DNA of 64,000 nucleotides, taken from NCBI RefSeq assembly GCF_003053845.1, contig NZ_QAYG01000001.1, positions 1,184,078 to 1,248,077 on the forward strand. The letters run 5' to 3'. The notes under the pieces were generated by a model that had not been told where the DNA came from, searched no databases, and saw only the letters and a program-made list of their open reading frames with translations. The DNA is from Breoghania corrubedonensis. Its GTDB lineage: Bacteria; Pseudomonadota; Alphaproteobacteria; Rhizobiales; Stappiaceae. Positions 1 through 9,638 of the stretch are shown in pieces; the first letter of the stretch is position 1, and each line of letters begins with the position of its first letter. A program made the position numbers and the translations under genes.

Positions 1-475
1 AGCGCTTCACCGCAAACCAGAAACATTCGTTCTTTGCCGCGACACCGTTGGCGCCGCGTCCCTGCATCCGTGATAATGGACATGGCACCACCGTCCCTTG
101 ATCCACGGGATGGATGATGCCTGTTCGCCGAGGGCGGGAGATGGGGCAATCCCAGCACCGCCTGCTTGGTGGCCAACGCAATCGCCGACCGCTACAACAG
201 GCTCATCCTTGCCGAGATTTGTTCTTCCGCCGCCATTGCACCCGAAGGGCCGCCTGAAACAGGCCGGGTCCGGGCACCTTGCCGTCAGCCGGCCGAAATA
301 CCGGATCCGGCGACGTGGCGGCACCGCGTTGCGAGACTGCGCGGCGGGATCTCCTCTATTGGCGCTACATCCGCCACAGCGGCCGCGGATTGTCAATAAA
401 TAAATCACTTTGATTTTGATATTAGTTCCCGGGTAGCATCCAGCCTCCCGCGACCGAGAACGATGGAGGGCCTTG
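1..475. other. Intergenic region upstream of the ROK regulator
   Basis: No gene is recognised here. Frames that stay open on both strands have no family resemblance and look like GC-driven artefacts. The only notable signal is an AT-rich patch at about 390-425, rich in AATAAAT and TTTTGAT, just before the regulator. Autoregulatory operators of ROK repressors are often AT-rich, so this patch is the likely promoter/operator, but no convincing -35/-10 pair with normal spacing was found. Confidence 0.4.
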
Positions 476-1699
476 ATGCGAGGCGGTGATACCACGGGTC
501 TGCGCGCCTACAACGAACGGCTGATCATGAACGCCCTGCGCCGGGCGGGCGCGCTCTCACGCGCCGAAATCGCCCGGGAAACAGGGCTTTCGGGACAGGC
601 GGCGTCGGTCATCGTCAGCCGTCTCATCGAGGCGGGGCTCGTCGTCAAGCGGGAGAAAGTGCGCGGCCATGTCGGCCAGCCCTCGACGCCGATCGCGCCG
701 AATCCGGCCGGAGCCTATTCTCTCGGCGTGAAGATCGGACGTCATTCGGTGGAGGCCTTGCTGGTCAATCTGACCGGCGACGTCATCGGAAGCTGCCGCG
801 AGCGCTTCCCCGCGCCTCTCCCCGACCGCACGATCGCGACCGTGATCACCCAGGTCCGGGACCTGCTTGGCCTCCTCGACGAGGAGGCGCGCCGGCGCGT
901 GATCGGCGTCGGCATCGCCATGCCGGGCGAGATCGAGGCCTGGGCGACAGAACTCGACCTGGCGCCGGGCTCTCTCGACGGCTGGCGCACCGCGGATGTC
1001 CCGGGTGCGCTCTCGGCCGCGACAGGTCTCGAGGCCTCGCTCTACAACGACGCCACGGCGGCCTGCGCGGCGGAGATGATCGCCGGAACGTCGATCACCA
1101 CGCGCAGCGCGCTCTATGTCTATATGGGCACCTTCATCGGCGGCGGCGTCGTGCTCGACGGCAAGCTCTATGTGGGCGAACAGGCCAATGCCGGGGCGAT
1201 CGGTTCCATGCCCACGGGCAGGGCGCAGGGGCGCAGGCGCGCGGGACAGCTCATCCACTGCGCCTCGGTGCTCCAGCTCGAACGCGCCCTTGAGGCGGCC
1301 GGCTTCAACAGCCAGGAAGTTCTCTTTACGGGAAACACGACGCCGGAAATCGAGGCGGTCTTCGCGCGCTGGATGGAGGGGACTTTGCCGGAATTCGCGC
1401 GCGCCGTGGTCGCCGCGCTGTCGATCATCGACTTTGAAGCGGTGGTGGTCGACGGATTGCTGCCGCCGGCCTGGCGCAACCGGCTGACGGCCGGCCTTGA
1501 GGAATCGCTGGCGGATTTCAACCTGTCCGGCCTGTCGTCGACACTGGTCACGGCGGGAAGCATCGGCCCGATGGCCCGCGTGCTGGGCGCCGCCATGCTG
1601 CCGCTGGAGGCGCGTTTTTCCCCCGATACCGACCTGCTGGTACGCTCCAGCCAGCGGCCTGCACTCGAACCGCGCGAGGCGGTGCGAAAGGCCGGCTGA
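476..1699 (+). CDS. ROK-family transcriptional regulator (XylR/NagC type)
   Basis: A DNA-binding winged helix sits at about residues 10-60 (ALSRAEIARETGLSGQAAS region), followed by a ROK sugar-kinase-like fold to the C-terminus, about 407 residues, normal for the family. The ATG at 476 is preferred because GGAGGG lies 5 nt upstream; a TTG at 473 would be too close. The phosphate-binding DxGxT signature is replaced (KIGRHS) and the CxCGxxGC zinc motif is missing, although YNDATAA resembles the catalytic NDxxA segment. I infer a repressor that senses a sugar but no longer phosphorylates it. No sugar transport or catabolic gene adjoins it, so the ligand is unknown. It converges on truB. Confidence 0.85.
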   Translation: MRGGDTTGLRAYNERLIMNALRRAGALSRAEIARETGLSGQAASVIVSRLIEAGLVVKREKVRGHVGQPSTPIAPNPAGAYSLGVKIGRHSVEALLVNLTGDVIGSCRERFPAPLPDRTIATVITQVRDLLGLLDEEARRRVIGVGIAMPGEIEAWATELDLAPGSLDGWRTADVPGALSAATGLEASLYNDATAACAAEMIAGTSITTRSALYVYMGTFIGGGVVLDGKLYVGEQANAGAIGSMPTGRAQGRRRAGQLIHCASVLQLERALEAAGFNSQEVLFTGNTTPEIEAVFARWMEGTLPEFARAVVAALSIIDFEAVVVDGLLPPAWRNRLTAGLEESLADFNLSGLSSTLVTAGSIGPMARVLGAAMLPLEARFSPDTDLLVRSSQRPALEPREAVRKAG

Positions 1700-1703
1700 A
1701 CCG

Positions 1704-1720
1704 GTTGCCCCCCGGGGGGA
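1704..1720. other. GC palindrome between convergent ROK and truB ends
   Basis: A perfect C6/G6 palindrome (1708-1719) lies just after the ROK stop and about 70 bp from the truB stop. It could fold at the 3' ends of both convergent transcripts. There is no T-tract, so it is not a classic intrinsic terminator. Confidence 0.3.
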
Positions 1721-1788
1721 GGGGAATTCGCGCGTTCCGCTCATGCCCCGCCCGATGCCGGGGGCGCGCTATGTGTCGGCTCTGCGCG

Positions 1789-2739
1789 TCAGCTCTCCGT
1801 GGCGCCGATTGAGAAAACCCGCCTGGGCTGCAGTTCGCCACGCGCCGCCGTGCAGATGGCGACCAGACGGCCCTGGCAGGTGACGTAGACCTCGCCGCCC
1901 AGCACCGGCGCGTCGCGCCCACGCACGATCACGCTCTGGCCACGGCGCAGGCGCGCCTCGTCGTTGCGATTGACCGGCACTTCCATGAGGGCTTCTTCAA
2001 GCGCCGTCTCCACCGGCATAAGCTCCGCCTGCGCGGCCTCCACGGGCGTTTCCGCCTCTTGCACGGCTTCCGCCAGTTCCTCGAGCGTCACCATGTCGTC
2101 TTCGCCAAAGGGGCCGACAAGGAGGCGGCGCAGTTCGACCACGTGGCCACGGGTGCCGAGACGGCGGCCCATGTCGCGCGCAAGCGCACGGACGTAGGTT
2201 CCCTTGCCGCATTCCGTTTCGAAGATGGCGGTGTCGTCATCGGGCTGATCGGCCAGATCGAGCCTGTGGACCTCGATCTCGCGCGATTTCATCTCCACGT
2301 CCTGCCCCTCGCGGGCCAGATCGTAGGCGCGTTCGCCGGCGATCTTGATGGCGGAGAATTTCGGCGGCACCTGTTCGATCGTGCCGGTGAACTCCGGCAG
2401 GATCTCGCGGATCTCGTCGCCCGAGGGGCGGACCGGCGAGGTTTCGATCACCTCGCCCTCGGTGTCGTCGGTATTGGTTTCCTCGCCCCAGCGCACGGCG
2501 AAACGATAGACCTTGCGACCGTCCATGACGTAGGGCACCGTCTTCGTCGCCTCGCCGAAGGCGATCGGCAGACAGCCGGACGCCGCCGGATCGAGCGTAC
2601 CCGCGTGCCCCACCTTCTTTGGATGGAACAGACGCTTCAGCCGTGACAGCGCGTCGTTGGAGGTGAGGCCGACCGGCTTGTCGAGGACGAGCCAGCCATC
2701 GATATCGAATTTGGGGTGCTTCGTCTGCTGACGCTTCAT
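1789..2739 (-). CDS. truB: tRNA pseudouridine(55) synthase TruB
   Basis: Converts U55 to pseudouridine in the T-loop of tRNAs. The catalytic motif GHAGTLDPAASG carries the nucleophilic Asp near residue 50, preceded by GWLVLDKPVGLTS, and KGTYVRALARD further on is the usual second family motif. Length is about 316 residues, normal. The frame stays open a further 48 codons upstream, but that part runs into an intergenic repeat and resembles no TruB, so the ATG at 2739 (MKRQQTKHP) is taken. No strong Shine-Dalgarno is visible. It is the last gene of the rimP-nusA-infB-rbfA-truB block. In many Rhizobiales rpsO-pnp follows, but here the next gene is an unrelated convergent regulator. Confidence 0.95.
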   Translation of the reverse strand: MKRQQTKHPKFDIDGWLVLDKPVGLTSNDALSRLKRLFHPKKVGHAGTLDPAASGCLPIAFGEATKTVPYVMDGRKVYRFAVRWGEETNTDDTEGEVIETSPVRPSGDEIREILPEFTGTIEQVPPKFSAIKIAGERAYDLAREGQDVEMKSREIEVHRLDLADQPDDDTAIFETECGKGTYVRALARDMGRRLGTRGHVVELRRLLVGPFGEDDMVTLEELAEAVQEAETPVEAAQAELMPVETALEEALMEVPVNRNDEARLRRGQSVIVRGRDAPVLGGEVYVTCQGRLVAICTAARGELQPRRVFSIGATES

Positions 2740-2804
2740 GGAGTGTCGTTCGTTAGGGCGGTCGAGCCGCCGAAGGTTTCTTCCGGATAATGATGCCTGG
2801 CTCG

Positions 2805-2911
2805 TTGTCATTCCCGCCAGAGCGGGGACCCGGCAACCACGGAAGGCACAGCAATTCCGTGGGCTTGGTCCCTTGAGCCGCATACCATCCCCGCCCTTGC
2901 GGGGATGACAA
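2805..2911. repeat. Inverted-repeat-bounded intergenic element
   Basis: A segment of about 107 bp between truB and rbfA is bounded by near-perfect 13-bp inverted ends: TTGTCATTCCCGC at 2805-2817 and GCGGGGATGACAA at 2899-2911, one mismatch. The right end is itself a perfect 9-bp hairpin (2886-2894 with 2899-2907, loop CCTT). The left end also folds (CCCGC...GCGGG). This is typical of short palindromic interspersed repeats in alphaproteobacterial intergenic DNA. It lies inside the presumed operon and may affect mRNA processing. Confidence 0.6.
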
Positions 2912-2967
2912 TCGTGGATGAGGCGGCACCGGAGAAAAGGCCGCCGGCCTTGCGCGTGCCGGAGCGC

Positions 2968-3390
2968 CTAGTTCTCCGCGCCGTCCTCGTCGTCGTCGTC
3001 GTCGAGATCGCGCGCCACTTCCGGGCGATGCAGCAGCTGGGTGATGCGGTCGTCGTCGTCGAAACGGGTGTCGAGGCGGAAATGCAGGTCGGGCATGTAC
3101 TTCATGGTCATGCGCCGCGCCACCTGGCCGCGCAGATATTTGCGATGCCGGCCGAGCGCGTCGACCACCTTGTCGGCATCCACGCCGCCAAGCGGCATGA
3201 CAAGCACGGTGGCGTGCTTGAGGTCGGGCGCGACGCGCACCTCCGGCACGGTGATGACGTGGGTCTCGAGCACCGGATCGCGCACGTCGCCGCGCGAAAG
3301 GATGTCGGAAAGTTCCTTGCGCAGCAATTCGCCGACGCGAAGCTGGCGCTGCGAGGGCATGCCCTGCGCCTCGTCCTTGAAGCGGCTCAT
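2968..3390 (-). CDS. rbfA: Ribosome-binding factor A
   Basis: RbfA binds the 30S subunit and assists late 16S rRNA maturation. The KH-like fold is recognisable from QLRVGELLRKELSDIL at the N-terminus, VLETHVITVPEVRVAPDLKHA centrally, and the MPDLHFRLDTRFDD segment; an acidic D/E-rich tail ends the protein. Length is about 140 residues. The ATG at 3390 (MSRFKDEAQ) is chosen; an upstream TTG at 3405 would add five residues but has no ribosome-binding site. It sits between infB and truB, the usual order. Confidence 0.95.
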   Translation of the reverse strand: MSRFKDEAQGMPSQRQLRVGELLRKELSDILSRGDVRDPVLETHVITVPEVRVAPDLKHATVLVMPLGGVDADKVVDALGRHRKYLRGQVARRMTMKYMPDLHFRLDTRFDDDDRITQLLHRPEVARDLDDDDDEDGAEN

Positions 3391-3468
3391 GATCGTCTCG
3401 TCCAATACGAGGACGCCGGCGGGGATCGAACCACGCCGGCGTCGCTGAAGTGTCTGCGGCCCCGTACG

Positions 3469-6120
3469 CTAGAGCGTACGGGCGATCTGCTCGACGCGGA
3501 AACACTCGATGACGTCACCAGGACGCATGTCCTGATACTTCTCGAAGTTCATGCCGCATTCCTGGCCGGACTCGACGCTCTTGACGTCGTCCTTGTAGCG
3601 CTTGAGCGTGGCGAGCTTGCCTTCGTGCACCACCACGTCGTCGCGAATGAGGCGCACTTCCGCGCCGCGTTCCACGATGCCCTCGGTGACCAGGCAGCCG
3701 GCGATCTTGCCGACCTTGGAGATGTTGAACACCTGCAGCACCTCGGCATTGCCGAGGAAGGTCTCGCGACGCTCCGGCGACAGAAGTCCCGACATCGTCG
3801 CCTTCACGTCGTCCACGAGGTCGTAGATGACCGCGTAGTAGCGGATCTCGATGCCTTCGCGTTCCGCAGCTTCACGGGCCTGCTTGTTCGCACGCACGTT
3901 GAAGCCGATGATCGGAGCGTTGGACGCCGCCGCCAGCGTGACGTCGGCCTCGGTGATGCCGCCGACGCCGGAATGCAGCACGCGGGCCGCGACCTCGTCG
4001 GTGCCGAGCGCGTCGAGCGCGCCGACAATGGCTTCCGCGGAGCCCTGCACGTCGGACTTGATGACCAGGGAGACTTCCTTCTTACCCTGCTCCTGCAGAC
4101 GGTTCATCATCTGCTCGAGCGAGCCGCGCGTTCCGGCCGCCGTGATCGACGCCTTCTCGCGCTTCTGACGCTGACGGTAGTCGACGATCTCGCGGGCGCG
4201 GCCCTCGTTCTCGACCACCGCAACCAGATCGCCGGCTTCCGGCGTCCCCTGGAAGCCAAGAACCTCGACAGGCTTGGACGGCGGGGCTTCCTTCACCTGG
4301 TTGCCGTTCTCGTCGAGCATGGCACGCACGCGGGCCCACTCGGAACCGGCGACGAGGATGTCGCCAACCCGCAGCGTACCCTTCTGCACCAGAACGGTCG
4401 CGACCGGGCCACGGCCCTTGTCGAGCTGGGCTTCGATGACCGTGCCTTCCGCGGTGCGGTTCGGGTTGGCCCTGAGTTCCAGCACTTCCGACTGCAGCAG
4501 GATCATCTCGAGCAGCTTGTCAAGATTGGTCTTCTCCTTCGCGGAGACCTCAACCTCGATCGTGTCGCCACCCATCGATTCCACCACGATCCCCTCGGAG
4601 AGGAGTTCGGTGCGCACCCGGTTGGGGTCGGCACCCGGCTTGTCGATCTTGTTGATCGCGACAATGATCGGAACATCGGCCGCACGCGCATGGGCGACCG
4701 CTTCCTTCGTCTGCGGCATGACGCCATCGTCGGCTGCCACCACGAGGATGACGATGTCCGTCGACTTGGCGCCACGGGCACGCATCGCGGAGAAGGCGGC
4801 GTGGCCCGGCGTATCGATGAAGGTGATCTTCTGGCCGTTCTGCACGACCTGATAGGCGCCGATATGCTGCGTGATGCCGCCGGCCTCGCCGGACACCACG
4901 TTGGCGTGGCGCAACGCATCGAGCAGCGACGTCTTGCCGTGGTCGACGTGACCCATGATGGTCACCACCGGCGCACGCGGCTGAAGATCGGTGTCGTTGT
5001 CGGTCGCGGAGAAGAGACCCTCCTCGACGTCGGATTCGGACACGCGCTTGGCCGTGTGGCCCATTTCCTCAACGAGGAGCTGTGCCGTGTCGGCGTCCAA
5101 AACGTCGTTGATCTTCAGCATCTGGCCCTGCTTCATCAGCAGCTTGATGACGTCGACCGAACGCTCGGACATGCGGTTGGCGAGTTCCTGGATGGTGATC
5201 GCATCCGGGATCGTCACTTCACGCATGACCTTCTCGCGCACGACCTGCTGGCCGGCACGCTTTTCCTTTTCGCGACGACGACGCAGCGCCGCGAGCGAAC
5301 GGCCGCGCTGGTTGTCGTCGGAGAAGTTGGAGTTGATGGTCAGCTTCGACTTGCGACGGTCATCGACGCGCGGTGCCGGCTTGTTCGCGGGCACCGCCGG
5401 CTTGGCCGGGGCACGCTTGGCAGGACGCGCGGCGCCACGTTCGGACGACTCGTCCGCCTTGGCGGCGGGACGGGACGGCTGTGCGGGCGCAGACGAAGGC
5501 GCGGCGCGTGCCGGGGCCCTGGCCTGTGCCGGGGCGGGCTCGGGTTGAGGCGCGGAGGCGGGGTTGGCCGCCTCTTCCGCCTTGCGCTTGGCCTCTTCCT
5601 CGGCCTGACGCTTGGCTTCCGCCTCTTCTTCCTTGCGGCGAGCCTCTTCCTCGGCCTGGCGCTGGGCCTCTTCCTCGGCGCGGCGCTTGGCGTCGATCTC
5701 TGCCTGCTTGCGCTCCTCGACGGCACGCACCTGCGCGTCGCGCAGGGCTGCTGCGCGCGCGGCAGCCTCGTCGGCCGTCAGCGTGCGCAGCACGTTACCG
5801 CCGCTACGCTGCCTGCCCTGCTGGGAGGACGAGCCATGGCCATGACGCTGCTTGTTCTGCTGAGGCGGCCGCTTGGGCTGCTCTGGCTTTGGCTGCTGGG
5901 GAGCAGCGGGCTGCGCCGCCGCGGCCTCGGCCTTCGCCGCTGCCGCCTGCTCGCCTGGCGTCATCATACGCCGCTTCTTCTTCTCGACGACAACCTGCTT
6001 CGTCCGCCCATGGGAGAAACTCTGCCGCACAGTCCCAGCCTCCACGCCACGGGAAAGGGACAGCGTCTTCTTACGCTCCACGGGAATCGTCTTGTCGCCG
6101 GTGTCTTTGGTATCGCTCAT
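3469..6120 (-). CDS. infB: Translation initiation factor IF-2
   Basis: GTPase that places initiator tRNA on the 30S subunit and promotes subunit joining. The 883-residue protein has a long low-complexity N-terminal region (about residues 55-270) rich in Ala, Glu, Pro and Arg, with [12 protein letters not shown]-type coiled-coil repeats. The G domain follows: P-loop GHVDHGKTS near residue 393, DTPGHAAF and the NKID specificity motif. The C-terminal beta-barrel and IF2-C domains complete it. An SD-like GAAGGCAAG lies just upstream of the ATG. It is cotranscribed with the upstream ylxR-type gene (36-bp gap). Confidence 0.97.
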   Translation of the reverse strand: MSDTKDTGDKTIPVERKKTLSLSRGVEAGTVRQSFSHGRTKQVVVEKKKRRMMTPGEQAAAAKAEAAAAQPAAPQQPKPEQPKRPPQQNKQRHGHGSSSQQGRQRSGGNVLRTLTADEAAARAAALRDAQVRAVEERKQAEIDAKRRAEEEAQRQAEEEARRKEEEAEAKRQAEEEAKRKAEEAANPASAPQPEPAPAQARAPARAAPSSAPAQPSRPAAKADESSERGAARPAKRAPAKPAVPANKPAPRVDDRRKSKLTINSNFSDDNQRGRSLAALRRRREKEKRAGQQVVREKVMREVTIPDAITIQELANRMSERSVDVIKLLMKQGQMLKINDVLDADTAQLLVEEMGHTAKRVSESDVEEGLFSATDNDTDLQPRAPVVTIMGHVDHGKTSLLDALRHANVVSGEAGGITQHIGAYQVVQNGQKITFIDTPGHAAFSAMRARGAKSTDIVILVVAADDGVMPQTKEAVAHARAADVPIIVAINKIDKPGADPNRVRTELLSEGIVVESMGGDTIEVEVSAKEKTNLDKLLEMILLQSEVLELRANPNRTAEGTVIEAQLDKGRGPVATVLVQKGTLRVGDILVAGSEWARVRAMLDENGNQVKEAPPSKPVEVLGFQGTPEAGDLVAVVENEGRAREIVDYRQRQKREKASITAAGTRGSLEQMMNRLQEQGKKEVSLVIKSDVQGSAEAIVGALDALGTDEVAARVLHSGVGGITEADVTLAAASNAPIIGFNVRANKQAREAAEREGIEIRYYAVIYDLVDDVKATMSGLLSPERRETFLGNAEVLQVFNISKVGKIAGCLVTEGIVERGAEVRLIRDDVVVHEGKLATLKRYKDDVKSVESGQECGMNFEKYQDMRPGDVIECFRVEQIARTL

Positions 6121-6156
6121 TCTTGCCTTCAGTCCTGCGCCGCCGCTCCTGGCGCC

Positions 6157-6789
6157 CTACCTGTCGTCCGTCATGCGTCCGTTCGCGGCGGAATCTGCCC
6201 GGAACCTGTCCAGCGCGCAAGCGCACGCCATGAAACTTCTGCTCGCCCGGCCCGCGAGAATTGCAGCATGTATCACATTTGCCCGCCCCAATGCCAAATC
6301 CATTTGGCCGGAGGTAAACGAGCGCAAGACCGGGGGTCCGCCGGCCGGTCCAAAGCGCGCCACCCGGATGGCGGCGAGCTTGCGTATTCCATCCTCCGCC
6401 GCATCCGATGCGTGCACCAGCGCGGCAAGCTCTTCCTTCTTCAGCGCGCTCTCCACCTTGGAGAAGCCGGTCACCACGGCGCCCGCCTTGCGTGCAAGCC
6501 CCAATGCGCCCAGGGCCTGAGCCCGGAGCCGTTCCTCGACGCGGTCAGCCAGACCCGGTTCGACGCGTGCCTCGGCCTTGAAACCGCGGGAAAAGACCCG
6601 CTTCTTCTCAGCCGCTTCCACTGCGCCCCGCGTCGCCGTCACCCAGACGCCGCGGCCGGGAAGATCCCGCTTCAGGTCCGCCACCACCGTTGCATCCGGC
6701 GCCAGCACAAACCGTATCATCTCATCGACGGGGCGTTGCTCGCGGGTCACCGCGCATTGCCGCTCCGTCGGCTCGCTCTGCCGGGGCAT
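6157..6789 (-). CDS. RNA-binding protein, YlxR domain fused to L7Ae-like domain
   Basis: The N-terminal half (about residues 8-90) is a YlxR/DUF448 domain: ERQCAVTREQRP, then DLPGRGVWV. The C-terminal half (about 100-190) resembles the ribosomal L7Ae/L30e fold, with ALGLARKAGAVVTGF as its opening. This two-domain form is standard in alphaproteobacteria between nusA and infB. Single-domain YlxR proteins are implicated in RNA binding and RNase P regulation; the function of the fused form is inferred. The ATG follows the nusA stop by 12 bp, so the genes are cotranscribed. Confidence 0.9.
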   Translation of the reverse strand: MPRQSEPTERQCAVTREQRPVDEMIRFVLAPDATVVADLKRDLPGRGVWVTATRGAVEAAEKKRVFSRGFKAEARVEPGLADRVEERLRAQALGALGLARKAGAVVTGFSKVESALKKEELAALVHASDAAEDGIRKLAAIRVARFGPAGGPPVLRSFTSGQMDLALGRANVIHAAILAGRASRSFMACACALDRFRADSAANGRMTDDR

Positions 6790-6801
6790 GGCCGCGCGCG
6801 C

Positions 6802-8574
6802 CTAGCGCGCCTCCTCGTCCTCGTCGCTCTGCGTATCCGCCTCTTCGGCGGGCGCAGAGAACATGGCCTCGGCCGCTTCCAGGGCCTCGGTTGCTTCCGG
6901 CGCGAGTTCCTCGTCGGAAGCCGCTTCCAACGCCAGCGTCTCACCGTCTTCGGCGACGCCTTCGTCTTCACCCGCGTCCTCGACGGCCTCGTCGTCTTCC
7001 GCCTCGGGCTCCTCGACGATCAGATCCTCCGCCGAAATCCAGCCGGCGGCAACACGCGCCTGCATGATGATCTGCTCGGCCTCGGTCTTGGACAGATCGA
7101 AACCGGACAGCGCGCCCTTGAACCGGGTCACTTCGCCGTCCTTGCGTTCCGACCAGCCGATCAGGTCGTCGGTGGCGCAGCCGGCGAGATCCTCGATCGT
7201 CTTGATCCCGTCCTTGCCGAGCGCGACCATCATCGCGGTGGTCATGCCGTCGAGCTCGCGAAGCTCGTCGGCGACGCCGAGTTCGCGGCGCTCCTCGTCG
7301 AGCTTGGCTTCCAGTTCGTCCAGGTGCTCGCGGCCGCGGGCCTGAAGTTCCTCTGCGGTCTCGACGTCGAAGCCCTCGATGGAGGCAATCTCGTCGGGAT
7401 CGACATAGGCCACTTCCTCAACGGAAGAAAAGCCCTCGGACGCCAGAAGCTGAGCGACCATCTCGTCGACGTTGAGCGCCTCGGTGAAGAGCTGGCTGCG
7501 CTCGGTAAATTCCTTGTGACGGCGCTCGCTCTCGTCGGCTTCCGTCATGATGTCGATGTCCCAGCCGGTCAGCTGGGAGGCAAGCCGCACATTCTGGCCG
7601 CGACGGCCGATGGCCAGCGACAGCTGGTCGTCCGGCACCACCACCTCGATGCGCTCGGCATCCTCGTCGAGCACCACCTTGGCGACTTCCGCCGGCTGCA
7701 GCGCGTTGACGATGAAGGTCGCCGCATCCGGGTTCCATGGAATGATGTCGATCTTCTCGCCCTGAAGCTCACCGACGACCGCCTGGACGCGCGAGCCGCG
7801 CATGCCGACGCAGGCGCCGACCGGATCGATCGACGAGTCGCGCGAGATCACCGCGATCTTGGCGCGCGAACCCGGGTCACGGGCAACCGAGCGGATCTCG
7901 ATGATGCCGTCGTAGATCTCCGGCACTTCCTGGGCAAAGAGCTTCGCCATGAACTGCGGATGCGTGCGCGACAGGAAGATCTGCGGTCCGCGCTGTTCGC
8001 GCCTTACGTCATATATGTAGGCACGGATGCGATCGCCAGTGCGGAAGGCCTCGCGCGGGATCAGCTCGTCGCGGCGCACGATCGCTTCCGCGCGGCCCAT
8101 GTCGACGATGACGTTGCCGTATTCCACCCGCTTGACCACGCCGTTGGCGATCTCGCCGATGCGATCCTTGAACTCGTCGTACTGGCGGTCGCGCTCGGCC
8201 TCGCGGACCTTCTGCACGATCACCTGCTTGGCGGACTGGGCGGCGATGCGGCCGAAATCAAGCGGCGGCAGCGGTTCGGAAATGAAATCGCCAAGCTGCG
8301 CTTCCGGGTTGCGGACATGCGCATCCTCGAAGGAAATCTCGGTGGAAACGTTCTCCACCTCTTCCACAACCTGCAACAGCCGCTGCAACCGGATCTCGCC
8401 GGTCTTGGGGTTGATCTCGGCCTTGACCTCGGTCTCCGATCCGTAGCGCGAGCGTGCGGCCTTCTGGATCGCGTCTTCCATCGCCTCGATGACGATCTGG
8501 CGATCGATCACCTTCTCGCGCGCAACGGCATCCGCAATCTGCAGCAATTCCAGGCGGTTCGCACTGACAGCCAT
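6802..8574 (-). CDS. nusA: Transcription termination/antitermination factor NusA
   Basis: NusA binds RNA polymerase and modulates pausing, intrinsic termination and antitermination. The N-terminal polymerase-binding domain begins [15 protein letters not shown]; an S1 domain ([18 protein letters not shown]) and two KH domains (the [15 protein letters not shown] and [12 protein letters not shown] motifs) follow, then helix-hairpin repeats and a very acidic tail. Length is about 590 residues. The start is fixed by AAGGAG with a 7-nt spacer to ATG 8574; an in-frame ATG at 8580 overlaps that SD too closely. It lies downstream of rimP, but across an unusually long 255-bp gap. Confidence 0.96.
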   Translation of the reverse strand: MAVSANRLELLQIADAVAREKVIDRQIVIEAMEDAIQKAARSRYGSETEVKAEINPKTGEIRLQRLLQVVEEVENVSTEISFEDAHVRNPEAQLGDFISEPLPPLDFGRIAAQSAKQVIVQKVREAERDRQYDEFKDRIGEIANGVVKRVEYGNVIVDMGRAEAIVRRDELIPREAFRTGDRIRAYIYDVRREQRGPQIFLSRTHPQFMAKLFAQEVPEIYDGIIEIRSVARDPGSRAKIAVISRDSSIDPVGACVGMRGSRVQAVVGELQGEKIDIIPWNPDAATFIVNALQPAEVAKVVLDEDAERIEVVVPDDQLSLAIGRRGQNVRLASQLTGWDIDIMTEADESERRHKEFTERSQLFTEALNVDEMVAQLLASEGFSSVEEVAYVDPDEIASIEGFDVETAEELQARGREHLDELEAKLDEERRELGVADELRELDGMTTAMMVALGKDGIKTIEDLAGCATDDLIGWSERKDGEVTRFKGALSGFDLSKTEAEQIIMQARVAAGWISAEDLIVEEPEAEDDEAVEDAGEDEGVAEDGETLALEAASDEELAPEATEALEAAEAMFSAPAEEADTQSDEDEEAR

Positions 8575-8829
8575 CGTCATTCTCCTTGCATCGCGAAGGG
8601 CCCTTGCGCCCCGTCCGTCGCGATTGCTTGTCTTTTCTCTCCTAGAGAGCGTCCCGCCAAGGCGCATGCGCCTCACCGAAAAATGCACTCAAGATCAATT
8701 CCTCGAGCCTGTTGCGGCCGATCCGGCCACTTCGACCGCTTCAACCCGATCGTAACATGCTCTCGTGCGGGCGCCGCCGGCGCCCTTCCTCCCCGCCGCG
8801 CCCGAGCGGGCACCGCGCAGTATCTCTCG
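8575..8829 (-). other. Long rimP-nusA intercistronic gap with palindrome
   Basis: rimP and nusA are usually nearly adjacent, but here 255 bp separate them. No gene is seen. The gap contains a perfect 14-bp palindrome AGGCGCATGCGCCT at 8660-8673 and a GC-rich inverted repeat near 8770-8790. A separate nusA promoter or a processing site is possible, but no clear promoter was identified. Confidence 0.4.
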
Positions 8830-9387
8830 TCAGTTGTCGCCAGCACCCGGCGCGACGCCCTCGTTCTGGGCCGCCGCGATCAGTGCATCGGTGAGAACAA
8901 GCTTCGCCTCGCCGATATCGGTGAGCGGCAGCCAGAAGGTATCCGGCTTGTCGTCCGGGGCATCCGGGAGCCGGATCCCGGCCGCGTCGTCCTTCATGCC
9001 CAGCAGAATGCCGCGAAAGCGCTTGCGGCCATCGTGCGGCATGTCGAGCTCGATCTTCGCCTCGTGCCCCGACCAGCGGTCGAAATCCTCGGCGCGCACC
9101 AGCGGCCGGTCGATGCCGGGAGAGGAGACTTCCAGATTGTAGGCGTCGGAAATCGGATCCTCGACGTCGAGCACCGGAGAAAGGGCCCGGCTGATCGCCT
9201 CGCACCCTTCCACGTTCATGGTACCGTCGGGCCGTTCGGCCATGATCTGCAAGGTACCGCCGTTCAGGGCCAGATAGCGCACCCGCACCAGACGGAAACC
9301 CAGATCCTCGACGACCGGTTCGGCAATCGCGGCGATGCGGGCATCCAGTCCCTTTTCCTGAACGATGCGCGGAGCGTGTGCGGACAT
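8830..9387 (-). CDS. rimP: Ribosome maturation factor RimP
   Basis: RimP assists 30S subunit assembly. The family pattern is clear: [32 protein letters not shown] and [12 protein letters not shown] (near residue 85-100), then an Sm-like C-terminal domain. Length is 185 residues. The ATG at 9387 has AAGAGGTG upstream with good spacing; the frame continues upstream through the leader terminator, which argues against a longer protein. It heads the rimP-nusA-ylxR-infB-rbfA-truB unit. Confidence 0.95.
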   Translation of the reverse strand: MSAHAPRIVQEKGLDARIAAIAEPVVEDLGFRLVRVRYLALNGGTLQIMAERPDGTMNVEGCEAISRALSPVLDVEDPISDAYNLEVSSPGIDRPLVRAEDFDRWSGHEAKIELDMPHDGRKRFRGILLGMKDDAAGIRLPDAPDDKPDTFWLPLTDIGEAKLVLTDALIAAAQNEGVAPGAGDN

Positions 9388-9467
9388 GGCACCTCTTGTA
9401 AGCAACCTGTCCACCGGCAAGGGCGCCCGCAATGCGCAAGCGGCGGCGCCGAAAGCGGGCCCGACTA

Positions 9468-9501
9468 ACAAAAAAGAGCGGGACCCGCCGGGACCCACTC
9501 T
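9468..9501 (-). terminator. Intrinsic terminator/attenuator in the rimP leader
   Basis: On the minus strand a GC-rich hairpin (stem GAGTGGG with CCCGCTC, inner CCC/GGG, 9476-9500) is followed directly by a run of T residues (9475-9470). It lies about 80 bp upstream of rimP and about 40 bp downstream of a predicted promoter, so it may act inside the leader as an attenuator as well as ending trmB transcription. Confidence 0.65.
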
Positions 9502-9544
9502 CTAACTGCCGGTATCGGCCGATGGAGAATTTGAACTTGCCGGG

Positions 9545-9572
9545 AATATAGTCAAATACGCCGAAGACGCAA
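9545..9572 (-). promoter_or_regulatory. Candidate promoter of the rimP-nusA-infB operon
   Basis: Minus strand: -35 TTGCGT (9572-9567), 16-bp spacer, -10 TATATT (9550-9545). The predicted transcript would start near 9538 and read through the hairpin at 9500-9476 before rimP. The match is by eye; the -10 is good and the -35 moderate. Confidence 0.45.
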
Positions 9573-9638
9573 GCCCGCAGATGCCTTTCGGGCCGATTGC
9601 CGCCCGGCGACACGTCGCATCACACCTCCTGCAACGGC

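Noticed and set aside
7-495. Open frames in the first 0.5 kb on both strands
   Set aside because: No domain, atypical composition and no SD; treated as the upstream region of the ROK gene.
2905-9468. A very long open frame on the plus strand (over 2,100 codons) across the infB-nusA region
   Set aside because: It lies antisense to infB, ylxR, nusA and rimP, which are certain. Its His/Leu/Asp-rich composition is what the reverse frame of high-GC genes gives, and it crosses several gene boundaries.
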